Below, in pieces: positions 26,408 through 35,894 of a stretch of 52,971 nt of DNA. The notes beneath the pieces are model-generated. The model saw nothing but the letters and a program-made list of their open reading frames with translations, made no database searches and had not been told where the DNA came from. How positions within the stretch are numbered: position 1 is the stretch's first letter; each line of letters opens with the position of its first letter. This DNA is from Clostridia bacterium (GTDB lineage: Bacteria; Bacillota; Clostridia; Oscillospirales; Acutalibacteraceae), in the NCBI GenBank assembly GCA_024404095.1, contig JAKSQO010000016.1, positions 1-52,971 on the forward strand, given 5' to 3'. The translations under genes were made by a program, and so were the position numbers.

Positions 26408-27967
26408 ATGACAAGTACGATGGTTATTACCCTGTGTTTGATTGTCTGTTTCTTTTCGTTAATGACAGGAATCGGTATCAAATCAAGAAAACACGCAACT
26501 GATGTTAACGGCTTTGTTCTCGGGTCACGTTCGGTCGGACCGTGGCTGAGTGCATTCGCTTTCGGAACATCCTATTTTTCGGCAGTTATCTTTGTCGGCT
26601 ATGCAGGTCAGTTTGGTTGGAACTTCGGTCTGGCATCGACATGGATAGGACTCGGGAATGCGTTTATCGGTTCGCTTCTTGCGTGGAGCGTTCTCGGCAG
26701 ACGAACAAGAGTTATGACTCAGCATCTTTCGTGCAAAACCATGCCCGACTTTTTCGGTGAGCGCTTCGGCTCTAAAGGCTTGAAAATTGCCGCTTCAGTT
26801 ATAACTTTTGTATTTCTTATTCCGTATACAGCTTCACTTTACAACGGACTTTCGAGACTTTTCTCAATGGCGTTCAACGGTGTTGATTATTCAATCTGCG
26901 TAATTGTAATGGCAATTCTTACGGGTATATATGTTCTTATCGGCGGATATATGGCTACCGCTATCAATGACTTCATTCAGGGTCTGATAATGCTTGTCGG
27001 TATTGTTGCAGTTATTGCTTCAGTTCTTAATGATAACGGAGGATTTATGGCAGCTACCGAAAAGCTTGCAACAGGGGAAAACGGCGGCTGGGAGTATGCT
27101 TCCTTCCTCGGGCCAAATCCGATTTTCCTTCTTTTTGTTGTTATGCTCACATCGCTCGGCACATGGGGACTTCCTCAGATGGTCGGCAAATTCTATGCAA
27201 TCAAGAATGAGGATTCAATTAAGAAGGGCACGGTTATTTCAACCCTGTTTGCAATTGTAGTTGCAGGCGGCTGCTACTTCCTCGGTGGATTCGGACGTCT
27301 TTACAATGTTGATGTAAAGGCTGACGGCTTTGATGCGGTTATTCCTGAAATGCTTTCAACTCTGTCGCCTGTAATTATCGGTATTGTTATTGTTCTTGTT
27401 CTTTCCGCTTCAATGTCAACGCTTTCATCACTTGTTCTTACAAGTGGTTCGACAATAACGCTTGACTTTATCGCACCTCTTTCAAAGAAAGAGATGACAG
27501 AGAAGAGAAAGATGCTGATAATGAGAGCTTTCATTGTTGTGTTCATTATGATTTCCGCGCTTATTGCAATTAAGCAGGCAACAAATAAAAGCCTGTTTAT
27601 TGCACAGATGATGGGCGTTTCGTGGGGCGCACTCGCAGGCGCATTTCTTGCACCGTTCCTTTATGGTTTGTACTTCAAGGGTACAACAAAGGCGGGCGTT
27701 GTTGCTTCGTTTATTTTCGGTGTTACACTTGAAGTAATTCAACTTATGATTTCTCTTAACGTGATTTCAGTTGAAGGCAACGCGGTTCTGTCGTTTGTAT
27801 TCACAAATTCACTCTACTCAGGTGTATTTGCAATGGTCGGCGGCCTTATTATTGTTCCTGTAATCAGTATGCTGACAAAGAAGACAAAGCCTAAGAATAT
27901 TGAACAGATTTTCGAGTGCTACAATGATACGAAAACAGTAGAGGTAACAGACAGCCTCGGAAAATAA
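26408..27967 (+). CDS. sodium:solute symporter (SSS family)
   Basis: A 519-residue polytopic protein with about 13 hydrophobic segments, typical of the SSS fold. The N-terminal GFVLGSRSVGPWLSAFAFG, the stretch IGGYMATAINDFIQG and the glycine-rich WGLPQM are recognisable family regions of Na-coupled uptake systems. The substrate is uncertain; proline/pantothenate-type or sugar-acid-type uptake are possible. It has its own promoter with a double palindromic operator covering the start region, so it is probably induced by its substrate through a repressor. GTGAGG precedes the ATG. It ends at a terminator. Confidence 0.88.
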   Translation: MTSTMVITLCLIVCFFSLMTGIGIKSRKHATDVNGFVLGSRSVGPWLSAFAFGTSYFSAVIFVGYAGQFGWNFGLASTWIGLGNAFIGSLLAWSVLGRRTRVMTQHLSCKTMPDFFGERFGSKGLKIAASVITFVFLIPYTASLYNGLSRLFSMAFNGVDYSICVIVMAILTGIYVLIGGYMATAINDFIQGLIMLVGIVAVIASVLNDNGGFMAATEKLATGENGGWEYASFLGPNPIFLLFVVMLTSLGTWGLPQMVGKFYAIKNEDSIKKGTVISTLFAIVVAGGCYFLGGFGRLYNVDVKADGFDAVIPEMLSTLSPVIIGIVIVLVLSASMSTLSSLVLTSGSTITLDFIAPLSKKEMTEKRKMLIMRAFIVVFIMISALIAIKQATNKSLFIAQMMGVSWGALAGAFLAPFLYGLYFKGTTKAGVVASFIFGVTLEVIQLMISLNVISVEGNAVLSFVFTNSLYSGVFAMVGGLIIVPVISMLTKKTKPKNIEQIFECYNDTKTVEVTDSLGK

Positions 27968-27976
27968 ACAAATGAT

Positions 27977-28005
27977 GAGGCTGACGCATTTAGCGCAGCC
28001 TCTTT
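27977..28005 (+). terminator. terminator after the SSS symporter
   Basis: Stem GAGGCTG/CAGCCTC with an inner CGC-ATTTA-GCG extension, then TTT. Confidence 0.7.
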
Positions 28006-28013
28006 GCATGAAA

Positions 28014-28037
28014 AAAGGCACGGTTTACCGTGCCTTT
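28014..28037 (-). terminator. terminator after the SASP gene
   Basis: Stem AAAGGCACGGT/ACCGTGCCTTT. On the minus strand it is followed by TTT, then CATGC. Confidence 0.75.
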
Positions 28038-28070
28038 GAAACGTAATGGTTTCACAAAATGTGGTCTTGC

Positions 28071-28265
28071 TTATTTCATATTTTTCTCGTAAGACTCGAT
28101 CATTTTCTTAACCATCTGACCGCCGACTGAACCTGCCTGCTTAGATGTGAGGTCACCGTTGTAACCGTCCTTAAGGTTAACGCCTACCTCAGAAGCAGCT
28201 TCCATCTTGAACTTATCAAGAGCGGCTCTTGCCTCGGGGACAACGTTCTTGTTGCTTGATGCCAT
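28071..28265 (-). CDS. alpha/beta-type small acid-soluble spore protein
   Basis: A 64-residue SASP. These proteins coat and protect DNA in the dormant spore and are degraded by the Gpr protease at germination. Family text: NVVPEARAALDKFKMEAASEVGV (Gpr-site region around KMEAASE), then the second conserved block GDLTSKQAGSVGGQMVKKMI. AAGGAG precedes the ATG. Expression is expected late in the forespore (sigma-G), but I could not find a clean sigma-G promoter by eye. It shows that the organism belongs to a spore-forming lineage. Confidence 0.95.
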   Translation of the reverse strand: MASSNKNVVPEARAALDKFKMEAASEVGVNLKDGYNGDLTSKQAGSVGGQMVKKMIESYEKNMK

Positions 28266-28416
28266 TTCGTTTCACTCCTTCGCAATCAATTGCGTCTGCA
28301 GTACTATTTTGTGCGGAGATTCAAAAAATACAAATGAAAAATTTTGTTAATTTGTTCGTTAGAATTATCAGTTAAAAAATAAGTTTTCTCGACATACTTC
28401 ATTTAAATTTTGTATA

Positions 28417-28445
28417 TTGAACTTAAAGCGTTATTATTGTATACT
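28417..28445 (+). promoter_or_regulatory. sigma-A promoter of the MATE/aldo-keto reductase operon
   Basis: TTGAAC (28417-28422), 17-bp spacer, TATACT (28440-28445), 30 bp before the ATG. Confidence 0.72.
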
Positions 28446-28475
28446 TGAAAAAGAACAGTTCAGGGGAAGTTTAAA

Positions 28476-29840
28476 ATGAAGAAGATATTTACTGATGACA
28501 AAAGATTTTACAAAACACTTATTACACTTGCAATTCCGATGATTTTGCAGAACCTTATCACTTTTTCTGTCGGACTTGCTGATAATATGATGATAGGTTC
28601 GCTCGGCGATTCGGCGGTGTCAGGTGTATATATGGGCAATCAGATTCAGATTGCTCTGCAGGTTCTCAGCGCAGGAATTGAGGCGGCGATTCTGCTGATT
28701 TCATCTCAATACTGGGGCAAACGCGATACAGAATCAATACGAAAAATTTTTTCAATCGGTTTAAGGATTTCTGCGATTCTCGGTCTGTTTTTTACAACGG
28801 TCTGTGCAGTTTTTCCGCGACAGGTTATCTCCGTTTTTACAAAAGAAAGCGGAGTAATTAACAATGGTGTGGAGTACCTTTCGATTATCTGCTTTACCTA
28901 TATTTTCTTCTGCATTACGCAAGCGCTTATTGCGTCAATGAGGAGTGTTGAATCGGCAAAGGTCGGTATGGTTGTTTCGTTCTGTTCACTTGTTATTGAT
29001 GTAACGCTGAACTATATTCTCATTTTCGGTAAGCTCGGGTTCCGTGCTATGGGCGTAAGAGGCGCGGCGGTTGCAACGCTGATTGCCAGAATCTGTGAGA
29101 CAATAATCATCAGTACTTATGTTCGTTTTGTTGATAAAAAAGTTCAGCTCAGAGGCAGAGATTTGCTGAAGCTTGACCGCACACTGCTGAAAGATTTTAT
29201 AAGGTACGGTCTGCCATTGGTTGCGGGTCAGCTTGTCTGGGGAGCAAACCTTATGGCGAACAGCATAATTCTCGGTCATTTTACGGAGAGTGTTATCACC
29301 GCAACGAGCCTCGCAAATACTATCAATTCGTTGATGTATGTTGCGATGAACGGAGTTTCGGGTTCAATCGGAATTATTATCGGAAAGACTGTCGGCTCAG
29401 GCGATATTTCAAGAATAAAGGAGTACGCAAGAACAACACAGCTTATTCTTCTTTCGCTCGGTGTTGTGATAAGTCTTGTGTTCCTCGCTGTGCGTGATCC
29501 GTTTATTTCGTTTTATAACATTACTGAAGAGTCTGCCGATTACGCAAAGCAGTTTATCAATGTGCTTCGCGTGACGTGTATCGGAACCTGTTATCAGGCA
29601 GGTTCGCTTATGGGGCTTATCAAGTCGGGCGGTGACGTCAGCTTTGTGTTCAAGAACGATACAATTTTTGTGTTCGGTGTAGTTATTCCGTCGGCAATAA
29701 TTACTTCGATTTGCGGATGCCCTGCGTGGGTTGTTTATGCCTGTCTTAAGTGTGATCAGGTGCTTAAATGTATACCTGCATTCTTTAAAATCAGAAGATA
29801 CAACTGGATGAAAAATCTTACAAGAACCAACGAAAAATAA
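28476..29840 (+). CDS. MATE family efflux transporter
   Basis: A 454-residue, 12-TM cation-coupled exporter of the MATE family. It has the characteristic beginning LAIPMILQNLITFSVGLADNMMIG and the repeated half around QLVWGANLMANSIILG. Members export cationic drugs or metabolites; the substrate is unknown. AGGGGAAG precedes the ATG. The Fe-S aldo/keto reductase begins 15 bp after its stop, so both are in one operon, perhaps as a detoxify-and-export pair (inference). Confidence 0.92.
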   Translation: MKKIFTDDKRFYKTLITLAIPMILQNLITFSVGLADNMMIGSLGDSAVSGVYMGNQIQIALQVLSAGIEAAILLISSQYWGKRDTESIRKIFSIGLRISAILGLFFTTVCAVFPRQVISVFTKESGVINNGVEYLSIICFTYIFFCITQALIASMRSVESAKVGMVVSFCSLVIDVTLNYILIFGKLGFRAMGVRGAAVATLIARICETIIISTYVRFVDKKVQLRGRDLLKLDRTLLKDFIRYGLPLVAGQLVWGANLMANSIILGHFTESVITATSLANTINSLMYVAMNGVSGSIGIIIGKTVGSGDISRIKEYARTTQLILLSLGVVISLVFLAVRDPFISFYNITEESADYAKQFINVLRVTCIGTCYQAGSLMGLIKSGGDVSFVFKNDTIFVFGVVIPSAIITSICGCPAWVVYACLKCDQVLKCIPAFFKIRRYNWMKNLTRTNEK

Positions 29841-29855
29841 AAAGGAGTGTTCACT

Positions 29856-30971
29856 GTGAGCGAAAAGTATTTCGGAGAAAATATAAAAAAGCTCGGATTT
29901 GGACTTATGCGACTGCCGAGAAAAGGTGCGTTGATAAATGTCAAGGAAACATCGGAAATGGTTGATATTTTTCTTGAAAACGGATTTACATATTTTGATA
30001 CAGCTTTTGTGTACGTCGGTTCTGAAACAGCCACACGCAAGGCTCTTGTCGAAAGACATCCGCGTGATTCATATACGCTTGCGAGCAAGCTCTTTGCGAT
30101 AAAGGTTCCGACCGAAAAAATGGCTAAAGCAGAGCTTGAAACAAGTCTTAAACGCACAGGCGCAGGGTATCTTGACTACTATCTTCTCCACTCGTTGACA
30201 GAAGAAAATTATCAGAAGTACGAAAAATTCAACCTATGGAACTTCGTTAAGGAAGAAAAAGAAAAGGGCAGAATCAAGCACTACGGTTTTTCGTTTCACG
30301 GAGGACCCGAGCTTCTCGATGAGCTTCTGACCGAGCATCCCGGCGCTGAGTTTGTTCAGCTTCAGATAAACTATGCCGACTGGGAAAATCCGAAGGTTCG
30401 CTCGAGAGAGGTTTATGAGGTTGCCAGAAAGCACGGCAAATCAATTGTTGTGATGGAGCCTGTTAAGGGCGGCAAGCTTGCGGATCCGCCCGAAGAGGTC
30501 AAAAAGATTTTTGATGCGGTTAATCCGAATGCGTCCTATGCTTCGTGGGCTATCCGTTTTGCCGCTTCACTTGACGGAATACTGACTGTTCTTTCGGGTA
30601 TGTCGAATGTTGAGCAGATCAGGGATAATGTGGCGTTCATGAAAGATTTTATTCCGCTTAACGAAGAGGAACAGGCGGCAATAAGAAAGGCGCAGGAGGT
30701 TTTCAACAAGCTTAATGATGTTCCGTGTACCGCCTGCCGTTACTGCGTTGAGGGCTGCCCGAAACAGATTGCAATTCCCGATATTTTTGCTGTCAGAAAT
30801 AAACAGCTTTCGTTCGGTCAGCTTGAAGAAACAAAAGTCGAGTACGCAAAGCTTACTGCTGAAACGGCAAAGGCTTCGGACTGTATTTCCTGCGGTCAAT
30901 GTGAAAAGGTCTGTCCGCAGAAAATTGATATCATAAGTCAGCTCAAGAAATGTGCAGAAGTTTTTGAATAA
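29856..30971 (+). CDS. aldo/keto reductase with C-terminal 4Fe-4S ferredoxin domain
   Basis: A 371-residue fusion. The aldo/keto-reductase barrel (about 1-280) has LGFGLMRLP, YFDTAFVY with the catalytic Asp/Tyr region, and an HYGFSFHG substrate/His region. The tail carries two four-cysteine clusters, CTACRYCVEGC and CISCGQCEKVC, for two 4Fe-4S centres. Such enzymes are common in anaerobic Clostridia; the substrate is not known. The start is GTG 29856, which has AAGGAG at ideal spacing; the open frame begins at 29847, inside that ribosome binding site. Co-transcribed with the MATE gene. Confidence 0.9.
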   Translation: MSEKYFGENIKKLGFGLMRLPRKGALINVKETSEMVDIFLENGFTYFDTAFVYVGSETATRKALVERHPRDSYTLASKLFAIKVPTEKMAKAELETSLKRTGAGYLDYYLLHSLTEENYQKYEKFNLWNFVKEEKEKGRIKHYGFSFHGGPELLDELLTEHPGAEFVQLQINYADWENPKVRSREVYEVARKHGKSIVVMEPVKGGKLADPPEEVKKIFDAVNPNASYASWAIRFAASLDGILTVLSGMSNVEQIRDNVAFMKDFIPLNEEEQAAIRKAQEVFNKLNDVPCTACRYCVEGCPKQIAIPDIFAVRNKQLSFGQLEETKVEYAKLTAETAKASDCISCGQCEKVCPQKIDIISQLKKCAEVFE

Positions 30972-30972
30972 T

Positions 30973-31009
30973 CAATAAGAAATGCCTCTATTCGGGGCAT
31001 TTCTTATTG
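30973..31009. terminator. bidirectional terminator between the reductase and toroid-enzyme genes
   Basis: A 14-bp perfect stem (CAATAAGAAATGCC / GGCATTTCTTATTG) with A/T tracts on both sides. It overlaps the stop of the convergent minus-strand gene. Confidence 0.85.
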
Positions 31010-32686
31010 GTATATAATACTGATGTTTAATGTTCTGTCCGTTCTGAAGCTGTATTCATCGGCTGAGAATCCGCCTGTAAGAAAGAAAATGTCGTGTTTT
31101 GTGTATGCGCTTTCTGTTTTGATTTCTGCGCTGTTTTTAATTATCGGAAGAACGAAAACTGCATCTGCGTTTGATTTTACGGAGATTTCTGTGCGGTTGC
31201 CGTAAAACCTGTAAGTGAATTCTGCAAACAGACTTTCATTTTCTGCTGATTTTGTTTCAATACATACGAATTTTGATTTGACGTTTGCTGTTATGCAATT
31301 CTCTTCTTTTTGAACACTTATTACAGCGTTACCGTCAAGACAGGTTGCGTATTTTACTCCGTTTTTTTCATATTCAACACGTGGAATGAGCGTTGAGTGA
31401 AGCATATCACCGACAGGTATCTGCATATTGAATTGTTCTGTCGGCTTGTAGTCATAAACCGTACCTGCAATAATTGCACCCTTGTCAACATGATACAGTA
31501 AAGATATAGTACCACCGGACGAATGAGCCGCACCGCGCGGATAAGTATAGGTCGAATAATCGTAGCCTGTTATGGTGGCAAGCGTTTTTCCTGCGTGAAT
31601 TTTATATGTATCAATTTCGGGATAATACTTATAGCTGAACTCTTCTCTGTCGCAGGGGAGAGGTTTTCTTTCTGTTGGTTCTTCTATTCCGAAGCACAGT
31701 GCATCGGCAAGAGCGGCGGCGTGACAGAAGGTGTGATGTATGCAGGGTGGCTGATTATTTTCAACATAATTCAGTCCACCGTAAAGTTTACCGTTATGGG
31801 TACATCTGCGCAGAATCTCAAAAGTTCTTTCAGCGGCCTCGTAAAATATCGGATTAAGCTTTCCGAGCTCTGTAAATGCGCCGATACATCCGTCTGATGT
31901 TCTGCTTCCGTAATATGTCCATTTGTTGTTTCTTACACCGAATGTGTTATCCCAACCGCCGTCGGGCAGCATAAAACTAAGCAGCTTTTCTGCATGATTT
32001 GCAAGTGTGCGAAGTGCTGTTTGGTTATCAAGCAGAGTTGCTGTGCTGACAAGACAGGGGAGGGTTTCCTCAACGTTGTATCCGATATCAACGGGCGCAC
32101 AGCCTTTTTCTGTGCGAAAATTATGCGGCTGTCCCTCGCCTGTAATCAGCCCGTTTTCGGTAAAGTGTTTCATACAGTAATTGAGCAGTTCAGATGCAAG
32201 AGAAATATAATTATTATCACCGTAATATGAGCCGTACATTGCGTTTACGGTTGATGCGGCGGCGTAATAATTTATGTTAGCGCGGAAGCCCGGACGGATG
32301 CTTTCGTGTATCCACTTTGCGGAAGCTTTGAATCGTTTTTCAATTTCGGCTTTGAAATCTGTCGGCAGGATATCTCCAAAGTAAAACAGAGTTTTGTAAA
32401 GATTGATTGCTGAAAACGTGGTGATACCTTTCCATTCTGTGCCGAAATCATTCTGAACGGCTCCGTCATCATGTGTCAGAAGTTTTCTGAACTGCATCAG
32501 CTTTTCGGCTGCCGAAAGGAAACGACTGTCCTTTGTGCGGTTGTATTCGTATATAAGCGGAAACACGGCGTTGTCCGCTCTGCCGTGTTTCGTTTCACAG
32601 GCTTCACAATCGAATCCGCCGTCGTCATTCTGCATATGCAGAAGATACAGGCACCATTCTCTGAGAAGACTTTCATATTTGTTCAT
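31004..32686 (-). CDS. alpha/alpha-toroid carbohydrate-active enzyme, specificity unknown
   Basis: 560 residues without signal peptide. The first roughly 350 residues are helical repeats with aromatic and glycine-rich turns (NDDGGF, DGGWDNTFG, NNKWTYYG, IHHTFCHAA) like an (alpha/alpha)6 toroid. The rest is beta-rich (GGTISLLYH, TVYDYKP). That architecture is shared by polysaccharide lyases and by unsaturated-uronyl or other exo-acting hydrolases. I cannot assign a family or catalytic residues with confidence. The gene is 2 bp after the GPH transporter gene, so it most likely acts in the cytoplasm on an imported oligosaccharide. Confidence 0.65.
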   Translation of the reverse strand: MNKYESLLREWCLYLLHMQNDDGGFDCEACETKHGRADNAVFPLIYEYNRTKDSRFLSAAEKLMQFRKLLTHDDGAVQNDFGTEWKGITTFSAINLYKTLFYFGDILPTDFKAEIEKRFKASAKWIHESIRPGFRANINYYAAASTVNAMYGSYYGDNNYISLASELLNYCMKHFTENGLITGEGQPHNFRTEKGCAPVDIGYNVEETLPCLVSTATLLDNQTALRTLANHAEKLLSFMLPDGGWDNTFGVRNNKWTYYGSRTSDGCIGAFTELGKLNPIFYEAAERTFEILRRCTHNGKLYGGLNYVENNQPPCIHHTFCHAAALADALCFGIEEPTERKPLPCDREEFSYKYYPEIDTYKIHAGKTLATITGYDYSTYTYPRGAAHSSGGTISLLYHVDKGAIIAGTVYDYKPTEQFNMQIPVGDMLHSTLIPRVEYEKNGVKYATCLDGNAVISVQKEENCITANVKSKFVCIETKSAENESLFAEFTYRFYGNRTEISVKSNADAVFVLPIIKNSAEIKTESAYTKHDIFFLTGGFSADEYSFRTDRTLNISIIYQ

Positions 32687-32688
32687 TT

Positions 32689-34194
32689 TTAAACCTCTTC
32701 AAGCTCTTTTATAAGAGCGGCTCTTGTCTCACGCATTCCCTCAAGCTCATGAAGAATGGCATCTCTGCGCTTGCCTGTGTAATTATCAAACAGATAGCAG
32801 GCAGATGCAAGAAGATTTCCGAACACTCCGCAGAGAGTGAACATAAGATAAATTCCTCTGAGAGTTTTGTTTGTCTGAACAGCCTTGACGGTTTTTCCTG
32901 TACTGTCGGTAATGTTAGCCTTGTATCCCAGTCCGTCAAACAGTACATTATAAATATTAGTTCTGATAAGGTTGTAAAGATTTCCGAGAATACCCTGCGT
33001 TGCTCCAATAAGGCCCTCGCTTCTGATAGGTGTGCCGAAATTTTTCTGTGAATACCACTCCATATAGTCGGTTGCGTCGCCGACAACAACCTTTTTCGCT
33101 GCGGCGATAGCGTTGTTGGGCATACCCGAAATACCAATCATAATTCCGATAAGGTATCGTTTCTTTCTCAGACTCTTAAGATTAAAGCCTGATCCGAACA
33201 ACGACATCAGCGTATAGAACACGCCTGTGAACGCATAACCTCCGCACATAACAGTACGGGCAGATACCTTGCTTGTAATTACAGGAACTGCGGCAAGTCC
33301 GACATAGGACAGCGTTCCGCTGATTGCATCTATAACAGCTTTCATGCTGTAATCGTCAAAAACATCGTCGTAGATGTAGGGGAGAAGCTTGTATGAAAGC
33401 TGACGGATTTGTTCAAAGAAGTTTGCAATCTGAACAAGCATAAATGTACGGCTGTGAAACATGGTCGAAATTGTTTCACGATCCCAGTTAACAGCTGTCT
33501 TTTTCGGCTTTTCAACGATACGGATTTTTTCCTCAAGGGTAAAGTAAGGCGCAAACATTGAAATAATACCGAGCACACAGAAAATGAGTGCAACAAAGAA
33601 GTACATCCATTTCTGTCTGTTAACGTCATCTGAACTGCCGACGGCGATAGGAATTATCCATCCCGGCAGCATTGAGCCGAGTGCCGAGGCAAGAGTGGAA
33701 ATTGTATAGAAATTCTTTCTGTCCTTAGCATTTGTTGTCATTCGAAGAGACATCGCATTTAGCGAAGCGTCATAAAATGCATCAACTGTATTGTAAACAA
33801 GCTTGATAAGCATTGCCCAGATGAAGTTTTTGAACGGATCGGGGAACGGAACAATGAAAAGGAGCATTGAAGTCAGCGCAAACGGAAGCGGAGTTATCAT
33901 AAGTATGCTCTTGCTTGGCGCGCGTTTGTTTGCCGCCACGGGAGTGTCAAGGATGTTTCCGGCAATCGGCGGTACGGCAAAACCAAGACCGATAAGAATG
34001 TTGCCGAGTAAAGTCATATGTTTTCCGCTGATACCCATAAACTGACGGAAAAATTTATCTGAGAAAGTATTGACACTGTCCTGTGCCATTGAGTTGCCGA
34101 AAATACCCATAGAGTAGCCGACTTGTTCTCTTACTGTGAAGGAGGGATTGTCGATTACCTGACTTTTGAATCGCTGAAGTTTTTCTTTTATCAT
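32689..34194 (-). CDS. GPH-family sugar:cation symporter (MFS_2 type)
   Basis: A 501-residue polytopic membrane protein of the glycoside-pentoside-hexuronide:cation symporter type. It shows the N-terminal VGYSMGIFGNSMAQD stretch, the conserved ANKRAPSKS loop, and the late GDATDYMEWYSQKNFGTPIRSEG stretch (key text DATDYMEW). It imports a glycoside or uronide oligomer with Na or H. The next gene starts 2 bp after its stop, so transporter and cytoplasmic enzyme form a two-gene uptake-and-degradation unit. The ATG has GGAG upstream, and a consensus promoter lies at 34220-34248. Confidence 0.88.
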   Translation of the reverse strand: MIKEKLQRFKSQVIDNPSFTVREQVGYSMGIFGNSMAQDSVNTFSDKFFRQFMGISGKHMTLLGNILIGLGFAVPPIAGNILDTPVAANKRAPSKSILMITPLPFALTSMLLFIVPFPDPFKNFIWAMLIKLVYNTVDAFYDASLNAMSLRMTTNAKDRKNFYTISTLASALGSMLPGWIIPIAVGSSDDVNRQKWMYFFVALIFCVLGIISMFAPYFTLEEKIRIVEKPKKTAVNWDRETISTMFHSRTFMLVQIANFFEQIRQLSYKLLPYIYDDVFDDYSMKAVIDAISGTLSYVGLAAVPVITSKVSARTVMCGGYAFTGVFYTLMSLFGSGFNLKSLRKKRYLIGIMIGISGMPNNAIAAAKKVVVGDATDYMEWYSQKNFGTPIRSEGLIGATQGILGNLYNLIRTNIYNVLFDGLGYKANITDSTGKTVKAVQTNKTLRGIYLMFTLCGVFGNLLASACYLFDNYTGKRRDAILHELEGMRETRAALIKELEEV

Positions 34195-34219
34195 AAAAGC
34201 ACTCCTTTCGTACAGAAAA

Positions 34220-34248
34220 ATTATAACTGTAAATCATTGTTGTGTCAA
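34220..34248 (-). promoter_or_regulatory. sigma-A promoter of the GPH/toroid operon
   Basis: On the minus strand: TTGACA (34243-34248), 17-bp spacer, TATAAT (34220-34225). A full consensus match, 25 bp before the ATG. Confidence 0.85.
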
Positions 34249-34251
34249 CAA

Positions 34252-34281
34252 AAAAGAGCTGATCTTGCGACCAGCTCTTTT
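34252..34281 (-). terminator. intrinsic terminator after the NSS transporter gene
   Basis: Stem AAAAGAGCTG/CAGCTCTTTT. On the minus strand it is followed by TTGTTG; the next promoter begins only a few bases further on. Confidence 0.82.
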
Positions 34282-34297
34282 ACTCGATTGTCTTATT

Positions 34298-35641
34298 TTA
34301 TTTCCATTGGAAGTTTACAAGACCGTAAACATAAAGGAAAAGAATTATTGCAGGAACAAAATATTTGTAAAGAACCTTCATGCTGCCCGGAACCTTAAGA
34401 CCTTTACCTGCGTTTGCTTCTGCAAGGAAGTTATCCCAGCCCCAGCCGAATTTCTTGCTGCAGCAGAATATAGCAAAAATAAATGAGCCGAGAGGAAGAA
34501 GGTTTGTGCTTACGATGAAATCCCAGAAGTCGAGCCATGCAGAACCCTCTGCGAACGGCTGGAACTTGAATACGCTGTAACCGAGAGCGGTTGTAAGCGA
34601 AATGAGGAACATTCCGATACCGCAGATGATACAACCCTTGGGACGGCTCCATCCTGTCAGCTCACGCACGCAGGCAAGGATGTTTTCAAAAACTGCAAGT
34701 GCAGTTGAAAGTGCGGCGAAAACCATGAACAGGAAGAACAGTGTGCCCCACCAGCGACCGCCGCCCATGTTGTTGAATACGGTTGCCATTGTGTCGAAAA
34801 GGAGTGAGGGACCTGCGTTAACCTCAACGTTGTATGTAAAGCAGGCAGGGAAAATAATGAAGCCTGCTGTAAGAGCAACGAAGCTGTCAAGAGCGATAAC
34901 ATTGATTGACTCGCCCATAAGAGAACGCTCCTTATCAATGTAGCTGCCGAAGATAGCCATTGAACCGATACCGAGACTGAGTGTAAAGAATGCCTGATTC
35001 ATTGCACCGACGATAACCGAACCGTTGATTTTCTTGAAATCGGGAAGAAGATAGAACTTAAGTCCTTCCTTTGCACCGTCAAGTGTAGCGGAATGAACTG
35101 CAAGTATAATCATAAGGAACAGAAGAATAACCATCATATACTTGGTTACTCTCTCAAGACCGCCCTGAAGCTTGAAGCAGAGAATGCCGAAGCTGATTAC
35201 AACGGCGATTGCCAGATAAACAACATTGACCGTCGGGTTTGTAATCATATTGACAAAGCCGAGGTTCTGATTCTGACCTGTAAGGAACTTAACAAAATAA
35301 TAAATCATCCAGCCTGTAACAACTGAATAGAATGCCATAAGGCAGATGTTGCCGAAAAGTGCGAGGTAGCCGTGAAGATGCCATTTCTGACCGGGCTTTT
35401 CGAGCTTTTTATACATACCAACAGGACTTGCCTGTGATGCACGTCCGAGTGCGAACTCCATTACCATAACAGGTAATCCGAGAATAAGAAGACAGATGAT
35501 ATAAATAAGAACAAATCCGCCTCCGCCGTTCTGACCTGTCATCCAGGGGAACTTCCAAACATTACCGCAGCCGATTGCACAGCCTGCGCTCAGCAGAATG
35601 AAACCGAGTCGACTGCCGAGTCTTTCTCTTTTTTCTTCCAT
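34298..35641 (-). CDS. neurotransmitter:sodium symporter (NSS/SNF family)
   Basis: A 447-residue LeuT-fold transporter with about 11-12 TM helices. TM1 carries the family unwinding region GCAIGCGNVWKFPW (about residues 22-35), followed by GGGGFVLIYI and LPVMVMEFALGR. Bacterial members take up amino acids or tryptamine-like compounds with Na. The ATG at 35641 is chosen because GGAGGG lies just before it; the frame is open to a TTG at 35653 that lies within this site. It is monocistronic with a promoter at 35729-35757 and an approximately 80-nt leader that contains a small TTGCGA/TCGCAA hairpin. Confidence 0.93.
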   Translation of the reverse strand: MEEKRERLGSRLGFILLSAGCAIGCGNVWKFPWMTGQNGGGGFVLIYIICLLILGLPVMVMEFALGRASQASPVGMYKKLEKPGQKWHLHGYLALFGNICLMAFYSVVTGWMIYYFVKFLTGQNQNLGFVNMITNPTVNVVYLAIAVVISFGILCFKLQGGLERVTKYMMVILLFLMIILAVHSATLDGAKEGLKFYLLPDFKKINGSVIVGAMNQAFFTLSLGIGSMAIFGSYIDKERSLMGESINVIALDSFVALTAGFIIFPACFTYNVEVNAGPSLLFDTMATVFNNMGGGRWWGTLFFLFMVFAALSTALAVFENILACVRELTGWSRPKGCIICGIGMFLISLTTALGYSVFKFQPFAEGSAWLDFWDFIVSTNLLPLGSFIFAIFCCSKKFGWGWDNFLAEANAGKGLKVPGSMKVLYKYFVPAIILFLYVYGLVNFQWK

Positions 35642-35728
35642 AATACCCTCCAAAAAGTTTTGCGATTTTTCGCAAGATAAACGATTACAAAATCAGACAA
35701 GATGTCTGTAATTAACCGTAACTTTGAC

Positions 35729-35757
35729 ATTTTAAAACATTAAATTCGAAAAGTCAA
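35729..35757 (-). promoter_or_regulatory. sigma-A promoter of the NSS gene
   Basis: On the minus strand: TTGACT (35752-35757), 17-bp spacer, TAAAAT (35729-35734). Confidence 0.75.
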
Positions 35758-35837
35758 GTGATTATAGGTAATTCTTCATAATAATTATATTATTCGGTAT
35801 AGGAAAATATCTTTATTATGGATTTATGTTGTGAATC

Positions 35838-35866
35838 TTGATTTTACTAATAATATGCTTTATTAT
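35838..35866 (+). promoter_or_regulatory. sigma-A promoter of the GH35 gene
   Basis: TTGATT (35838-35843), 17-bp spacer, TATTAT (35861-35866), about 29 bp before the ATG. Confidence 0.68.
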
Positions 35867-35894
35867 ATAGATAATTGAAAACGGAGGTTTTTCT

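Noticed and set aside
29409..30059. 216-codon minus-strand frame
   Set aside because: Opposite the MATE and aldo/keto reductase genes; low-complexity composition and no ribosome binding site. A shadow of real coding sequence.
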